This document shows positions 56,838 to 64,000 of a stretch of 64,000 bases of DNA, piece by piece. Positions within the stretch are counted from its first letter, which is position 1, and each line of letters begins with the position of its first letter. The position numbers and the translations under genes were made by a program. Below the pieces are notes generated by a model, which made no database searches, was not told where the DNA came from, and saw only the letters and a program-made list of their open reading frames with translations. Where the stretch lies: assembly GCA_934270705.1 (NCBI GenBank), contig CAKQQG010000002.1, positions 5,234-69,233 on the forward strand, in the 5' to 3' direction. Source of the stretch: an uncultured Oxalobacter sp. Its GTDB lineage: Bacteria > Pseudomonadota > Gammaproteobacteria > Burkholderiales > Burkholderiaceae_D.

Positions 56838-56857
56838 ACGATATTCCCTCTTTTTGC

Positions 56858-58156
56858 CTATTCAGCAGCGGATTTGGCAGCCGGTTGGGGCGTTCCGGTG
56901 TTTTGCTGCGGAGTAATCGTTGACGCAGTATTTTCTGTGGCCGCACTTTCACGAATCGTCTGTCCGTTTTCAAGCGGCTGGGCGGCTGTCTGGGGCTGTT
57001 CTGCAGGCATTGCTTTCGGTTTGAGCGGATCTTCCCATGGAACGGCACGAACTGGTGCTCCCGCCTTGATTTTCTGAAGGCCCTCGACAACAACACGGTC
57101 ACCCGGCTTCAAACCTTCCAGAACCTCCCACGAAGCACCTACAGCAGCACCGGTCTTGACCTTGCGGACTTCGACCTTGTCTTCATTGTTGAGGACCATG
57201 ACGGTAGATCCGTCATTGGCGCGGATGACGGCCTGTTGCGGAACGGTGATGGCGTTTTCATTGATTGCCTGTTGCATGCGTGCGCGGACATACATGCCTG
57301 GCAGAACCATGTTGTCCGGATTGGGGAACAGTGCGCGGATAGTCAGTTCGCCGGTAGTCGGGTCAACCGTGATGTCGGAAAAGAGCAGTTTGCCGGTATG
57401 GTTGAAAATCGTGCCGTCTTCCATGACCATGGTGACTTTCAGACCGGATTTGTCGGCATCCTTGAGCATGCCAGCCTGCATCATCTGGCGCAGCTTCAGC
57501 AGTTCCGCACTGGATTGCGTCAAGTTCAGGTAAATCGGATCGATTTGCTGGATGGTCGCCAGAAGTGTTGCCTCGTTCTGGCCGACCAGTGCGCCTTCCG
57601 TGACCATCTGGCGCCCGATTCTGCCTGAAATCGGAGCGGTGACCCGCGCATATTCCAGATTCAGGTTGGCTCTGACCAGTTCGGCTTTTGCTGCATCGAC
57701 ATCAGCGGCAGCCTGTTGCTGTGCGGCGACGGCATCGTCATATTCCTGTTTGCTGACGGCATTGATCTTGACCAGCGGCGTGTAGCGTTTCAGTTTCAAA
57801 TCCGCCTGAACCAGATTGGCTTTCGCGCGTGCCAGTGCTGCCTTGGCACTCTGGACAGCAGCCTGATAGTCCCGCGGATCGATCTGGAACAGGAGTTGTC
57901 CCTGTTTGACATAGGAACCTTCTTCGAATGCACGTTTGAGGATGATGCCAGGGACTCGTGCGCGGACTTCTGCAGTACGGTAAGACTCGATTCTTCCAGG
58001 CAATTCGTTTTCGATCGCCATTTTTTCCGGAGTGATCGTCACAAAGGCCGCTTCAGGCAACGGAGCCGGTGGCGCTTCCTTTTCACCGCAGGCAGCGAGC
58101 AGCGTGACGGCGATGAAAACGGCGCTTGCATTTCTGAAAATGGAAAAAGGTTTCAT
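56858..58156 (-). CDS. RND efflux periplasmic adaptor (AcrA/MexA family lipoprotein)
   Basis: This membrane-fusion protein links pump and channel. The 432-residue product has a lipobox LAAC (Cys23), a lipoyl/barrel-sandwich domain split around an alpha-helical hairpin (about 60-200, with RVPGIILKRAFEEGSYVKQGQLLFQID), a beta-barrel, and a membrane-proximal domain. The last 50 residues are rich in Gln, Thr, Pro and Ala and are not part of the conserved fold. It is the first gene of the operon, divergent from a TetR gene. Confidence 0.95.
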   Translation of the reverse strand: MKPFSIFRNASAVFIAVTLLAACGEKEAPPAPLPEAAFVTITPEKMAIENELPGRIESYRTAEVRARVPGIILKRAFEEGSYVKQGQLLFQIDPRDYQAAVQSAKAALARAKANLVQADLKLKRYTPLVKINAVSKQEYDDAVAAQQQAAADVDAAKAELVRANLNLEYARVTAPISGRIGRQMVTEGALVGQNEATLLATIQQIDPIYLNLTQSSAELLKLRQMMQAGMLKDADKSGLKVTMVMEDGTIFNHTGKLLFSDITVDPTTGELTIRALFPNPDNMVLPGMYVRARMQQAINENAITVPQQAVIRANDGSTVMVLNNEDKVEVRKVKTGAAVGASWEVLEGLKPGDRVVVEGLQKIKAGAPVRAVPWEDPLKPKAMPAEQPQTAAQPLENGQTIRESAATENTASTITPQQNTGTPQPAAKSAAE

Positions 58157-58261
58157 GGGTCTTTAAAAGAAAATGGATCCATTTCCCGTCGGAACAGGAA
58201 TCTGGGAGCTTGTGTAAACAGTTAACTGCGCCATCTCACATGACGGAGACGACAAAATAAC

Positions 58262-58279
58262 ATACAATCATGAATGTAT
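58262..58279. promoter_or_regulatory. AcrR-like operator
   Basis: ATACAATCATGAATGTAT is an inverted repeat with eight of nine pairs matching. It resembles, from memory, the palindrome bound by E. coli AcrR upstream of acrAB (15 of 18 core positions). It lies in the efflux/tetR intergenic region, downstream of the predicted efflux promoter. Confidence 0.65.
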
Positions 58280-58295
58280 TTAAATGATTCTGCGC

Positions 58296-58324
58296 ATTAT
58301 CTGTCAGAAATGCTTTTCTCGCAA
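58296..58324 (-). promoter_or_regulatory. candidate promoter of the efflux operon
   Basis: On the minus strand TTGCGA (58324-58319), 17 bases, then GATAAT (58301-58296). The operator begins 16 bases downstream of the -10, where a bound repressor would block the polymerase. Confidence 0.45.
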
Positions 58325-58340
58325 CAAGCTTAATAATTTG

Positions 58341-58353
58341 TTACATATTGTAA
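58341..58353. promoter_or_regulatory. second small inverted repeat before the TetR gene
   Basis: TTACA-TAT-TGTAA (58341-58353) ends a few bases before the GGGAG ribosome-binding site of the regulator. It shares the ACA/TGT half-site with the main operator and may serve autoregulation. Confidence 0.4.
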
Positions 58354-58365
58354 ATCGGGAGTCTT

Positions 58366-58998
58366 ATGGAACGTGCCGGCAGGAAAAAGACACTGGAAAC
58401 CCGTGATCGCATTCTGGACGCGGCAGAAGATGTGTTCAATGAATGCGGATATTCGAATACGACCCTTAACGAAATTGCGGAGGCCGCCGGTTTGACGCGC
58501 GGAGCGATCTACTGGCATTTCAAAAACAAGGAAGATCTTTTTCAGGCCATGTGCCTGCGGATACGGGAACCCATGGATGCGTTGATCGAGGGGATTGTGG
58601 AAAAAGATGTAAACGATCCCATCGCCCAACTGAGCAGGACGCATGAAACCATCATGCTGGAAGTCATCAACAATCCGCATTACCGGAGAGTGTTGAATAT
58701 CCTGTTCCATAAATGCGAATTCACGCGCGAGACGGATCAGATCGTCATCCAGCAAAAGGAATGGTATACCTATTCGAGAAACATTGTCAGGACGATTCTG
58801 GTCAACGCACAGAAAAAGGCGCAGCTGCCTGCCGATCTCGATATTGAACTGGCGTGCAATTTGCTCGGGTTCATGTTCCGCGGATTGCTGGCGGATTGGC
58901 TGTTCATGCCAGACAGTTTCGATCTCATCGAAAATGCACGGAAGGTGAACGATGCCGTTTTCGAACTGATGCGATCCAGCGTTCATCTGAAAAAATGA
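58366..58998 (+). CDS. TetR-family repressor of the efflux operon (AcrR type)
   Basis: The 210-residue protein has an N-terminal helix-turn-helix (about residues 10-55, with TTLNEIAEAAGLTRGAIYWHFKNKEDLF) and an AcrR/TtgR-like C-terminal ligand domain (about 85-205). The divergent position next to the pump genes and the palindromes in between point to repression of the pump and probably of itself, relieved by pump substrates. GGGAG precedes the ATG. It ends nine bases from the convergent P-type ATPase gene. Confidence 0.9.
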   Translation: MERAGRKKTLETRDRILDAAEDVFNECGYSNTTLNEIAEAAGLTRGAIYWHFKNKEDLFQAMCLRIREPMDALIEGIVEKDVNDPIAQLSRTHETIMLEVINNPHYRRVLNILFHKCEFTRETDQIVIQQKEWYTYSRNIVRTILVNAQKKAQLPADLDIELACNLLGFMFRGLLADWLFMPDSFDLIENARKVNDAVFELMRSSVHLKK

Positions 58999-59007
58999 AA
59001 TGCCGGT

Positions 59008-61623
59008 TCAGGCTGTTCGTCTGAAAAAGCGGATGCACGAGAGCAGGCCGGTGAAGCAGGCGGTTGCACCGATCGTGATCAGGGTATCGACCGGTCCGAC
59101 GGTTCCGAAGTGAAACAGGGTTCGTACAGGCGGAATGAAAATACCTGCCAGCAGGACAATGACCGTTACGGTCAGAACCGACCAGAGAATACGGTTTTTC
59201 TGCCTGAGCGATGCAACAAATGAACGGCTCCATGACCGGTTGATCAGAATCAGCCAAATGTCACCCGCGATCATGGCAGTGAAGGTCAGGGTTCTGGCCT
59301 GTTCCGTATCGAAACCATAAAGGTGGGCGAGCCAGTAAACCAGCACGACCCACGCCAGTAGGGCGACACCTTGCTTGACGCCAAGCCAAAGGATGGCTTT
59401 GTCGAAGATACGGGCATTTGTCGGACGCGGAGGGCGTGTCATGACATCCTTTTCTTCAGGTTCGTTTTCGAAGGCGACTGAACAGATGGGATCGACCATC
59501 AATTCGAAAAAGACGATATGAATGGGTAATAACATCAGTGGCCAGCCCAGCATGACCGGAATCAGCGACAAACCGGCGATAGGAATATGCGCGGCCACGA
59601 TAAAAACAACGGCCTTGCGGATATTGTCGAAAATGCGTCGGCCAAGCCGGACGGCGCATACGATGGAAGAAAAATCGTCGTTTAGCAAAACCAGCGCCGC
59701 CGCTTCTCGGGCGACATCGGTTCCCCGTTCACCCATGGCAATGCCGATGTGGGCTGATTTCAGTGCCGGCGCATCATTGACGCCATCTCCGGTCATGGCG
59801 ACGATTTCGCCGTTTTCTTTCAGGGCATTGACCAATTGCAGTTTCTGTTCCGGTGTCGCGCGACAGAAAACATTGCCGTTTCTGACGCGTTCACGCAGTT
59901 CTGCAGAAGGCAGCGTTTCCATTTCATGTCCGGCAAGAACCTTCCCGCTGGCATCCAGACAGGCTTCTTCTGCGATTTTACGGGCGGTGGCAGGGTAGTC
60001 GCCTGTAATCATCATGACCCGTATTCCGGCGGCAAGACATTCCCTGACGGCATTCGGCACAGCCGGGCGGAGCGGATCAGACAGGCCGATGATACCGAGA
60101 AACTCGAAATGGAAATCGTGCTGCTGTGAAGGCAATTCACCTTGCCGGAATGCTGCGCGTGCTACGGCCAGTACCCGCAGGCCTTGCCGTGCGAGTGAAT
60201 CGACTTGTGCCGAAATGATGGCTGACGTTTCCTTATCGAGATGGCACAGATCAATGATCGCTTCGGGAGCACCCTTTGCGGCGATGACATACTGGCTCAG
60301 ATCGGGAGATCGCCAGACACGTGAGATGGCAAGCAATTCACGTGAAAGAGGGTATTCTTCGACAAGGCTCCAGCTGTCGTGGATATGTTCCGTTCCGGCC
60401 AGAACCTGCCGCCCTGTTTGCTGGATGGCGCTTTCCATAGGATCGAACGGATCACGCTGGCTTGAGAGCATTGCGAATTCCAGCGTTTCATGGAAGTGTT
60501 CGGGAAAGTTGTCATGCTCCAGCGATGTCTCGTCCTTAAAGACATAGGTTTGTCCATTGACCATGATGTGGGAAAGCACCATGCGGTTTTGTGTGAGCGT
60601 TCCAGTTTTGTCCACGCACAATACCGTTGCTGCACCCAGCATTTCGATTGCGGGTATCTGGCGGGTCAGTACCCTTTTTTGAGCCATGCGCCATGCGCCA
60701 AGGCCGAGAAAAATGGCGAGAACCAGCGGAAATTCCGCAGGCATGATACTCATGGCCAGTGTCAGACCGGCCAGGATGCCGTGCAGCCAGTCATGCCGTG
60801 TCATTCCGTACCAGACGACCAGCAAAATGACCAGTGCGGCGCTGGCTGTGGCGACAACGCGGACGGCCTGCCGGGTTTCGGCCTGTACCCGGCTGGTTTC
60901 CGGTTTTTGTGTGGAAATCGCTTTGCCGATTTTGCCAAGTTCCGTGTTTTCGCCAATGGCTGTGACTCTGGCGATACCTGTTCCCTGTACGACAAGAGTG
61001 CCTGAAAACAGATAGGGCAGATCGTCTCCGCCCGGCTTGACTGCCGGCAGGGCGGCATCAGGATGCATGAGTTGTTTTCTGACAGGGACGGATTCGCCGG
61101 TCAACAGCGATTCATCGACCGAAAGATTTTGCGATTCCAGCAAAAACGCATCGGCCGGTATGCGATCACCTTCCGATAAAAACACGATATCGCCGGTGAC
61201 GACATCCCGTCCGGCGATCCGTTTTTGCATGCCATCACGCAATACCAGCGCACGGGGACTGCTCAGGTCACGGAGCGCTTCCAGTGTCCGTTCGCTTTTG
61301 CGTTCCTGCAAAAAACTCATGGTGACGATGATGCAGACCGAGCCCAGAAGAATCAGCGCGTCTTCCAGACTGCCGATAATCAGATAAATGATGCCGCAGG
61401 ACAATAGCAGCAGGAACATGGGTTCCGAGACAACATCCCATGCAATCGACAGAATTGAATGGGGTTTGGACGAAGACAGTTCGTTCGGTCCTTCACGAAG
61501 ATGTTTTTCCTGAGCTGCTTTCTCGCTCAGCCCGTTCATGGACAGATCGGGTATCGTCCGACTTTCGTTTTCCGGGAAAGATGGCATGGTGTCAGCAAAA
61601 TGAAAAATGTCTGGTGTAGCCAA
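59008..61623 (-). CDS. P-type cation-transporting ATPase, substrate unassigned
   Basis: The 871-residue protein has an N-terminal cation-ATPase domain, TGES (175-178) in the actuator, the phosphorylated Asp338 of DKTGTLT, GDGVND in the P domain, and about ten membrane helices. The helix-4 ion motif reads PAEFP (295-299), rather than PEGLP as in calcium pumps or the MgtA form. It is therefore P2-like, but the transported ion should be left open. The frame starts at a TTG (61623) without a clear ribosome-binding site; ATG 61587 is an alternative. Confidence 0.85.
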   Translation of the reverse strand: MATPDIFHFADTMPSFPENESRTIPDLSMNGLSEKAAQEKHLREGPNELSSSKPHSILSIAWDVVSEPMFLLLLSCGIIYLIIGSLEDALILLGSVCIIVTMSFLQERKSERTLEALRDLSSPRALVLRDGMQKRIAGRDVVTGDIVFLSEGDRIPADAFLLESQNLSVDESLLTGESVPVRKQLMHPDAALPAVKPGGDDLPYLFSGTLVVQGTGIARVTAIGENTELGKIGKAISTQKPETSRVQAETRQAVRVVATASAALVILLVVWYGMTRHDWLHGILAGLTLAMSIMPAEFPLVLAIFLGLGAWRMAQKRVLTRQIPAIEMLGAATVLCVDKTGTLTQNRMVLSHIMVNGQTYVFKDETSLEHDNFPEHFHETLEFAMLSSQRDPFDPMESAIQQTGRQVLAGTEHIHDSWSLVEEYPLSRELLAISRVWRSPDLSQYVIAAKGAPEAIIDLCHLDKETSAIISAQVDSLARQGLRVLAVARAAFRQGELPSQQHDFHFEFLGIIGLSDPLRPAVPNAVRECLAAGIRVMMITGDYPATARKIAEEACLDASGKVLAGHEMETLPSAELRERVRNGNVFCRATPEQKLQLVNALKENGEIVAMTGDGVNDAPALKSAHIGIAMGERGTDVAREAAALVLLNDDFSSIVCAVRLGRRIFDNIRKAVVFIVAAHIPIAGLSLIPVMLGWPLMLLPIHIVFFELMVDPICSVAFENEPEEKDVMTRPPRPTNARIFDKAILWLGVKQGVALLAWVVLVYWLAHLYGFDTEQARTLTFTAMIAGDIWLILINRSWSRSFVASLRQKNRILWSVLTVTVIVLLAGIFIPPVRTLFHFGTVGPVDTLITIGATACFTGLLSCIRFFRRTA

Positions 61624-61665
61624 AAATGAGAACGCGTCCTATTAAGAAAGACGGGTTCCAAAACC

Positions 61666-61704
61666 ACGAATGGTGTTTTCCCATGACAGGAAAACACCAT
61701 TCGT
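61666..61704. terminator. long hairpin between tal and the P-type ATPase gene
   Basis: A perfect 16-bp stem (61666-61681 with 61689-61704, starting ACGAATGG) with loop CATGACA, 23 bases after the tal stop. The T-tract after it on the minus strand is short, so termination may be partial. Confidence 0.6.
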
Positions 61705-61727
61705 AAAAGCGATTATATGTCAGATTA

Positions 61728-62663
61728 TCAGCGCAGTTCGTTGATCATTTTTTCCAGTTTGACGGTATCGGCACAGAAAAGCCGGATGCCTTCCGAGAGT
61801 TTTTCGGTCGCCATGGCATCGTTGTTGACTGAAAGACGGAATGTTTTTTCATCATAAGATATTTTTTCGACAGGATCCTGCAATGCCTGTTCGGGGGACA
61901 GTTTCCGTGTGACAGGTGTATCCGAATCGGAGAGTTTTTGCAGCAGTTCAGGACTGATCGTCAACAGGTCGCAGCCGGCCAGTTCGACGATTTGCGACGT
62001 GTTGCGGAAGCTGGCGCCCATGACTTCCGTGGCATATCCGAACTTTCGGTAATAATTGTAGATGCGCTTGACAGATTGTACCCCCGGATCGTCCGCACCC
62101 GTATATTCGTTGCCCGTCGCCTTCTTGTACCAGTCGTAGATACGTCCGACGAACGGGGAGATCAGCTGGACGTTCGCTTCTGCACTGGCAACGGCTTGCG
62201 GGAGTGAAAACATGAGGGTCATATTGCAACGGATGCCTTCTTTTTGCAGGACTTCCGCCGCACGTATGCCTTCCCATGTCGAGGCGATCTTGATGAGGAC
62301 ACGGTCGGTAGGAATGCCGGCGTGGTTATACAGGGCGATCAGCTCACGTCCTTTACGGATACTGCCTTCGGTATCGAACGACAGGCGGGCGTCTGCTTCG
62401 GTCGAAACACGTCCCGGGACGATTTTCAGAATTTCGACGCCGAACGCAACCAGCAGACGATCCATGATCGCTTCTGTCGATTTGTCTCGATTGTCATGAA
62501 CGGTTTTTTCAAGCAATGCATGATAGGCATCTTTCTGGACTGCGCGCAGTATCAGCGACGGATTGGTAGTCGAATCCTGTGGTGAATAACGTTGGATGGA
62601 CTGGAAATCTCCCGTGTCGGCAACGACAGTCGTGTATTGTTTCAGTTGATCCAGCTGGTTCAT
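61728..62663 (-). CDS. tal: transaldolase (TalB type)
   Basis: This pentose-phosphate pathway enzyme transfers a dihydroxyacetone unit between sugar phosphates. The 311-residue TIM barrel has the class signature DSTTNPSLI near residues 30-38 and the Schiff-base lysine in [13 protein letters not shown] (about Lys125). Start 62663 ([10 protein letters not shown]) is supported by GAGGA five bases upstream; the frame opens four codons earlier. pgi lies upstream on the same strand. Confidence 0.95.
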   Translation of the reverse strand: MNQLDQLKQYTTVVADTGDFQSIQRYSPQDSTTNPSLILRAVQKDAYHALLEKTVHDNRDKSTEAIMDRLLVAFGVEILKIVPGRVSTEADARLSFDTEGSIRKGRELIALYNHAGIPTDRVLIKIASTWEGIRAAEVLQKEGIRCNMTLMFSLPQAVASAEANVQLISPFVGRIYDWYKKATGNEYTGADDPGVQSVKRIYNYYRKFGYATEVMGASFRNTSQIVELAGCDLLTISPELLQKLSDSDTPVTRKLSPEQALQDPVEKISYDEKTFRLSVNNDAMATEKLSEGIRLFCADTVKLEKMINELR

Positions 62664-62830
62664 AAACGTCCTCATGCAATAAGTTGAAAGGGGAAAGAGG
62701 CAATTGATATTAAAACATATTATGGGATTGGCAGCAGCCGGTTTTCAAGATAAGACAATCCCGGTGTCACAAAAGGCGAATACCTGCGATCCGGCGCATG
62801 ACCGGAAAAAACGGATGTATGCCGTTTGGC

Positions 62831-64000
62831 TTATTGCATGGCGGCTTTTGCCAACGCGATCAGACCGGCAGTCGAACTGTCGTGCGTTTTTGCAGGTTGA
62901 CCTTCCAGTTCGCTCTGGATTGTTTTTGCCAGAACCTTGCCCAGTTCGACGCCCCACTGGTCGAAGCTGTTGATGTTCCAGATAACGCCTTCCACGAAAG
63001 TTTTGTGCTCATACAGTGCGATTAACGCCCCCAGTGTCTCAGGACGCAAAACGTTCATGAGAATGGTGTTGCTTGGACGGTTTCCGGGAAAAGTCCGTTG
63101 CGGAATCTGGAATGCCATTTCATCGGCATTCATATGTTGTGCGGAAAGTTCATCCCTGACCTGTTCGGCGGTTTTGCCGCACATCAGTGCTTCGGATTGT
63201 GCGAAACAATTCGACAGCAATGCGGCGTGATGTTTGGACAAAGTATGGTGCGGCGTCAGCGCAGTGATGAAATCGACGGGGACGATATCGGTTCCTTGAT
63301 GCAGCAGCTGGAAATAGGCATGTTGCCCGTTGGTACCGATGTTTCCCCAGATGACCGGGCAAGTGTCATAGTCCAGCGGCTTGCCGTCTTTCTGGGTCTG
63401 TTTGCCGTTGCTTTCCATTTCGAGCTGTTGCAGGTAGTTCGGGAAACTGAACAAATCCTGCAGATAGGGCGCGATGGAAACGGAAGAGAAACCCAGGAAA
63501 TTTCGGTTCCATATGGCGATCAGTCCGAAAACGACCGGCATGTTCGAGGCCAGTGGTGCATGTCTGAAATGAACATCCATGGCATGCGCACCTGCCAGAA
63601 ATTCGGTGAAATGATTGTAGCCGACCGATAGCATGACGGGCAGGCCGATTGCAGACCAGACGGAATACCGTCCTCCGACCCAGTCCCAGAAGGGAAACAG
63701 GTTTTCGTCGGGGATGCCGAATCGTGCGACGGCTTCGGTATTCGTTGAAATGGCGATGAAATGCCGGTAAAGATCACGGACGGTGCCGTAATTGAGGAAC
63801 CAGCTGCGGGCCGCGTGGGCGTTGAGCATGGTTTCCAGGGTGGTAAACGTCTTGGAGGCAATGATGAACAGCGTGGTTTCCGCGTTCACTTTTTGGAGGA
63901 CGGCATCCAGATCATGGCCATCGACATTGGCGACGAAATGCACGTTGATGCCTTTGACATGGAAAGGGCGCAAAGCCTGGCAAACCATGCGAGGTCCCAG
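62831..64000 (-). CDS. pgi: glucose-6-phosphate isomerase (N-terminal part outside window)
   Basis: It interconverts glucose 6-phosphate and fructose 6-phosphate. The frame is open to the window edge (it begins LGPRMV), so about the first 150 residues are missing here. Visible are the signature region WVGGRYSVWSAIGLP, the GNIGTNGQHAYFQLLHQGTD block with catalytic residues, and the C-terminal FDQWGVELGK with the active-site lysine. The gap to tal is about 170 bases. Confidence 0.96.
   Translation of the reverse strand: MGPRMVCQALRPFHVKGINVHFVANVDGHDLDAVLQKVNAETTLFIIASKTFTTLETMLNAHAARSWFLNYGTVRDLYRHFIAISTNTEAVARFGIPDENLFPFWDWVGGRYSVWSAIGLPVMLSVGYNHFTEFLAGAHAMDVHFRHAPLASNMPVVFGLIAIWNRNFLGFSSVSIAPYLQDLFSFPNYLQQLEMESNGKQTQKDGKPLDYDTCPVIWGNIGTNGQHAYFQLLHQGTDIVPVDFITALTPHHTLSKHHAALLSNCFAQSEALMCGKTAEQVRDELSAQHMNADEMAFQIPQRTFPGNRPSNTILMNVLRPETLGALIALYEHKTFVEGVIWNINSFDQWGVELGKVLAKTIQSELEGQPAKTHDSSTAGLIALAKAAMQ

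Noticed and set aside
1-64000. CRISPR arrays, insertion sequences, prophage or attachment sites
   Set aside because: No regularly spaced direct repeats, transposase or integrase frames, or tRNA-edge duplications were seen.

Overview
The window looks like a chromosomal segment of a Gram-negative betaproteobacterium of the order Burkholderiales. The base composition looks mid-range (about 50% G+C by eye), lower than most of that order, so an Oxalobacteraceae member such as Oxalobacter would fit. This is inference from gene order (lptF-lptG-cysB, psd-pssA-leuA, rpsO-pnp-qor, rnr-rlmB, cysS-alkA-accA-tilS-lysC) and gene content, not from a search. Almost all of it is housekeeping sequence. There is no phage, insertion sequence, CRISPR array or rRNA operon, and only one tRNA.

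Layout: 0-1 kb holds the end of an AAA+ ATPase and a small exported protein. 1-5.9 kb holds pepA divergent from lptF-lptG, then cysB. 5.9-12.6 kb holds hrpA divergent from argA, then yggX, a small heat-shock protein and a PEBP-family protein. 12.7-15.5 kb is an hsp20-lon operon on the minus strand. 15.9-19.2 kb is psd, pssA and leuA, with an apparent leucine leader peptide before leuA. 19.3-20.4 kb holds two tandem paralogous lipoproteins. 20.5-26.6 kb holds rpsO, pnp, a quinone oxidoreductase, trmB and a GltS-type symporter. 26.6-27.7 kb is gene-poor, with a broken small gene and tRNA-Leu(CAG). 27.7-31.7 kb holds rnr, rlmB and cysE. 31.9-38.9 kb is a tandem pair of giant DUF748/AsmA-like proteins with OmpA-like ends. 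38.9-40.8 kb holds ppiB, lpxH and a 3-methyladenine glycosylase. 41.1-46.9 kb holds cysS, an alkA-like glycosylase, accA, tilS and lysC. 47-50 kb holds a tandem-domain universal stress protein, a nitronate monooxygenase-like flavoprotein and a degenerate rubrerythrin-like protein. 50.1-51.9 kb is trxA-rho. 52.2-59.0 kb is a complete tripartite RND efflux operon with a divergent TetR repressor gene. 59.0-64 kb holds a P-type ATPase, transaldolase and a partial pgi.

Several genes work together. Envelope biogenesis is well represented (LptFG, LpxH, Psd, PssA, the DUF748 pair, the BamE-like lipoproteins), as are RNA turnover and termination (Pnp, RNase R, Rho), proteostasis (Lon with two Hsp20 proteins) and amino-acid synthesis (ArgA, LeuA, CysE/CysB, LysC).

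The items most worth a second look are all small-scale. They are the apparently leaderless leuA leader peptide with two mutually exclusive RNA pairings, the palindromes upstream of the duplicated DUF748 genes, the AcrR-like operator in the efflux locus, the rubrerythrin relative missing most iron ligands, and the cysteine-rich tail on the nitronate monooxygenase. I did not see a clearly new multi-gene system.
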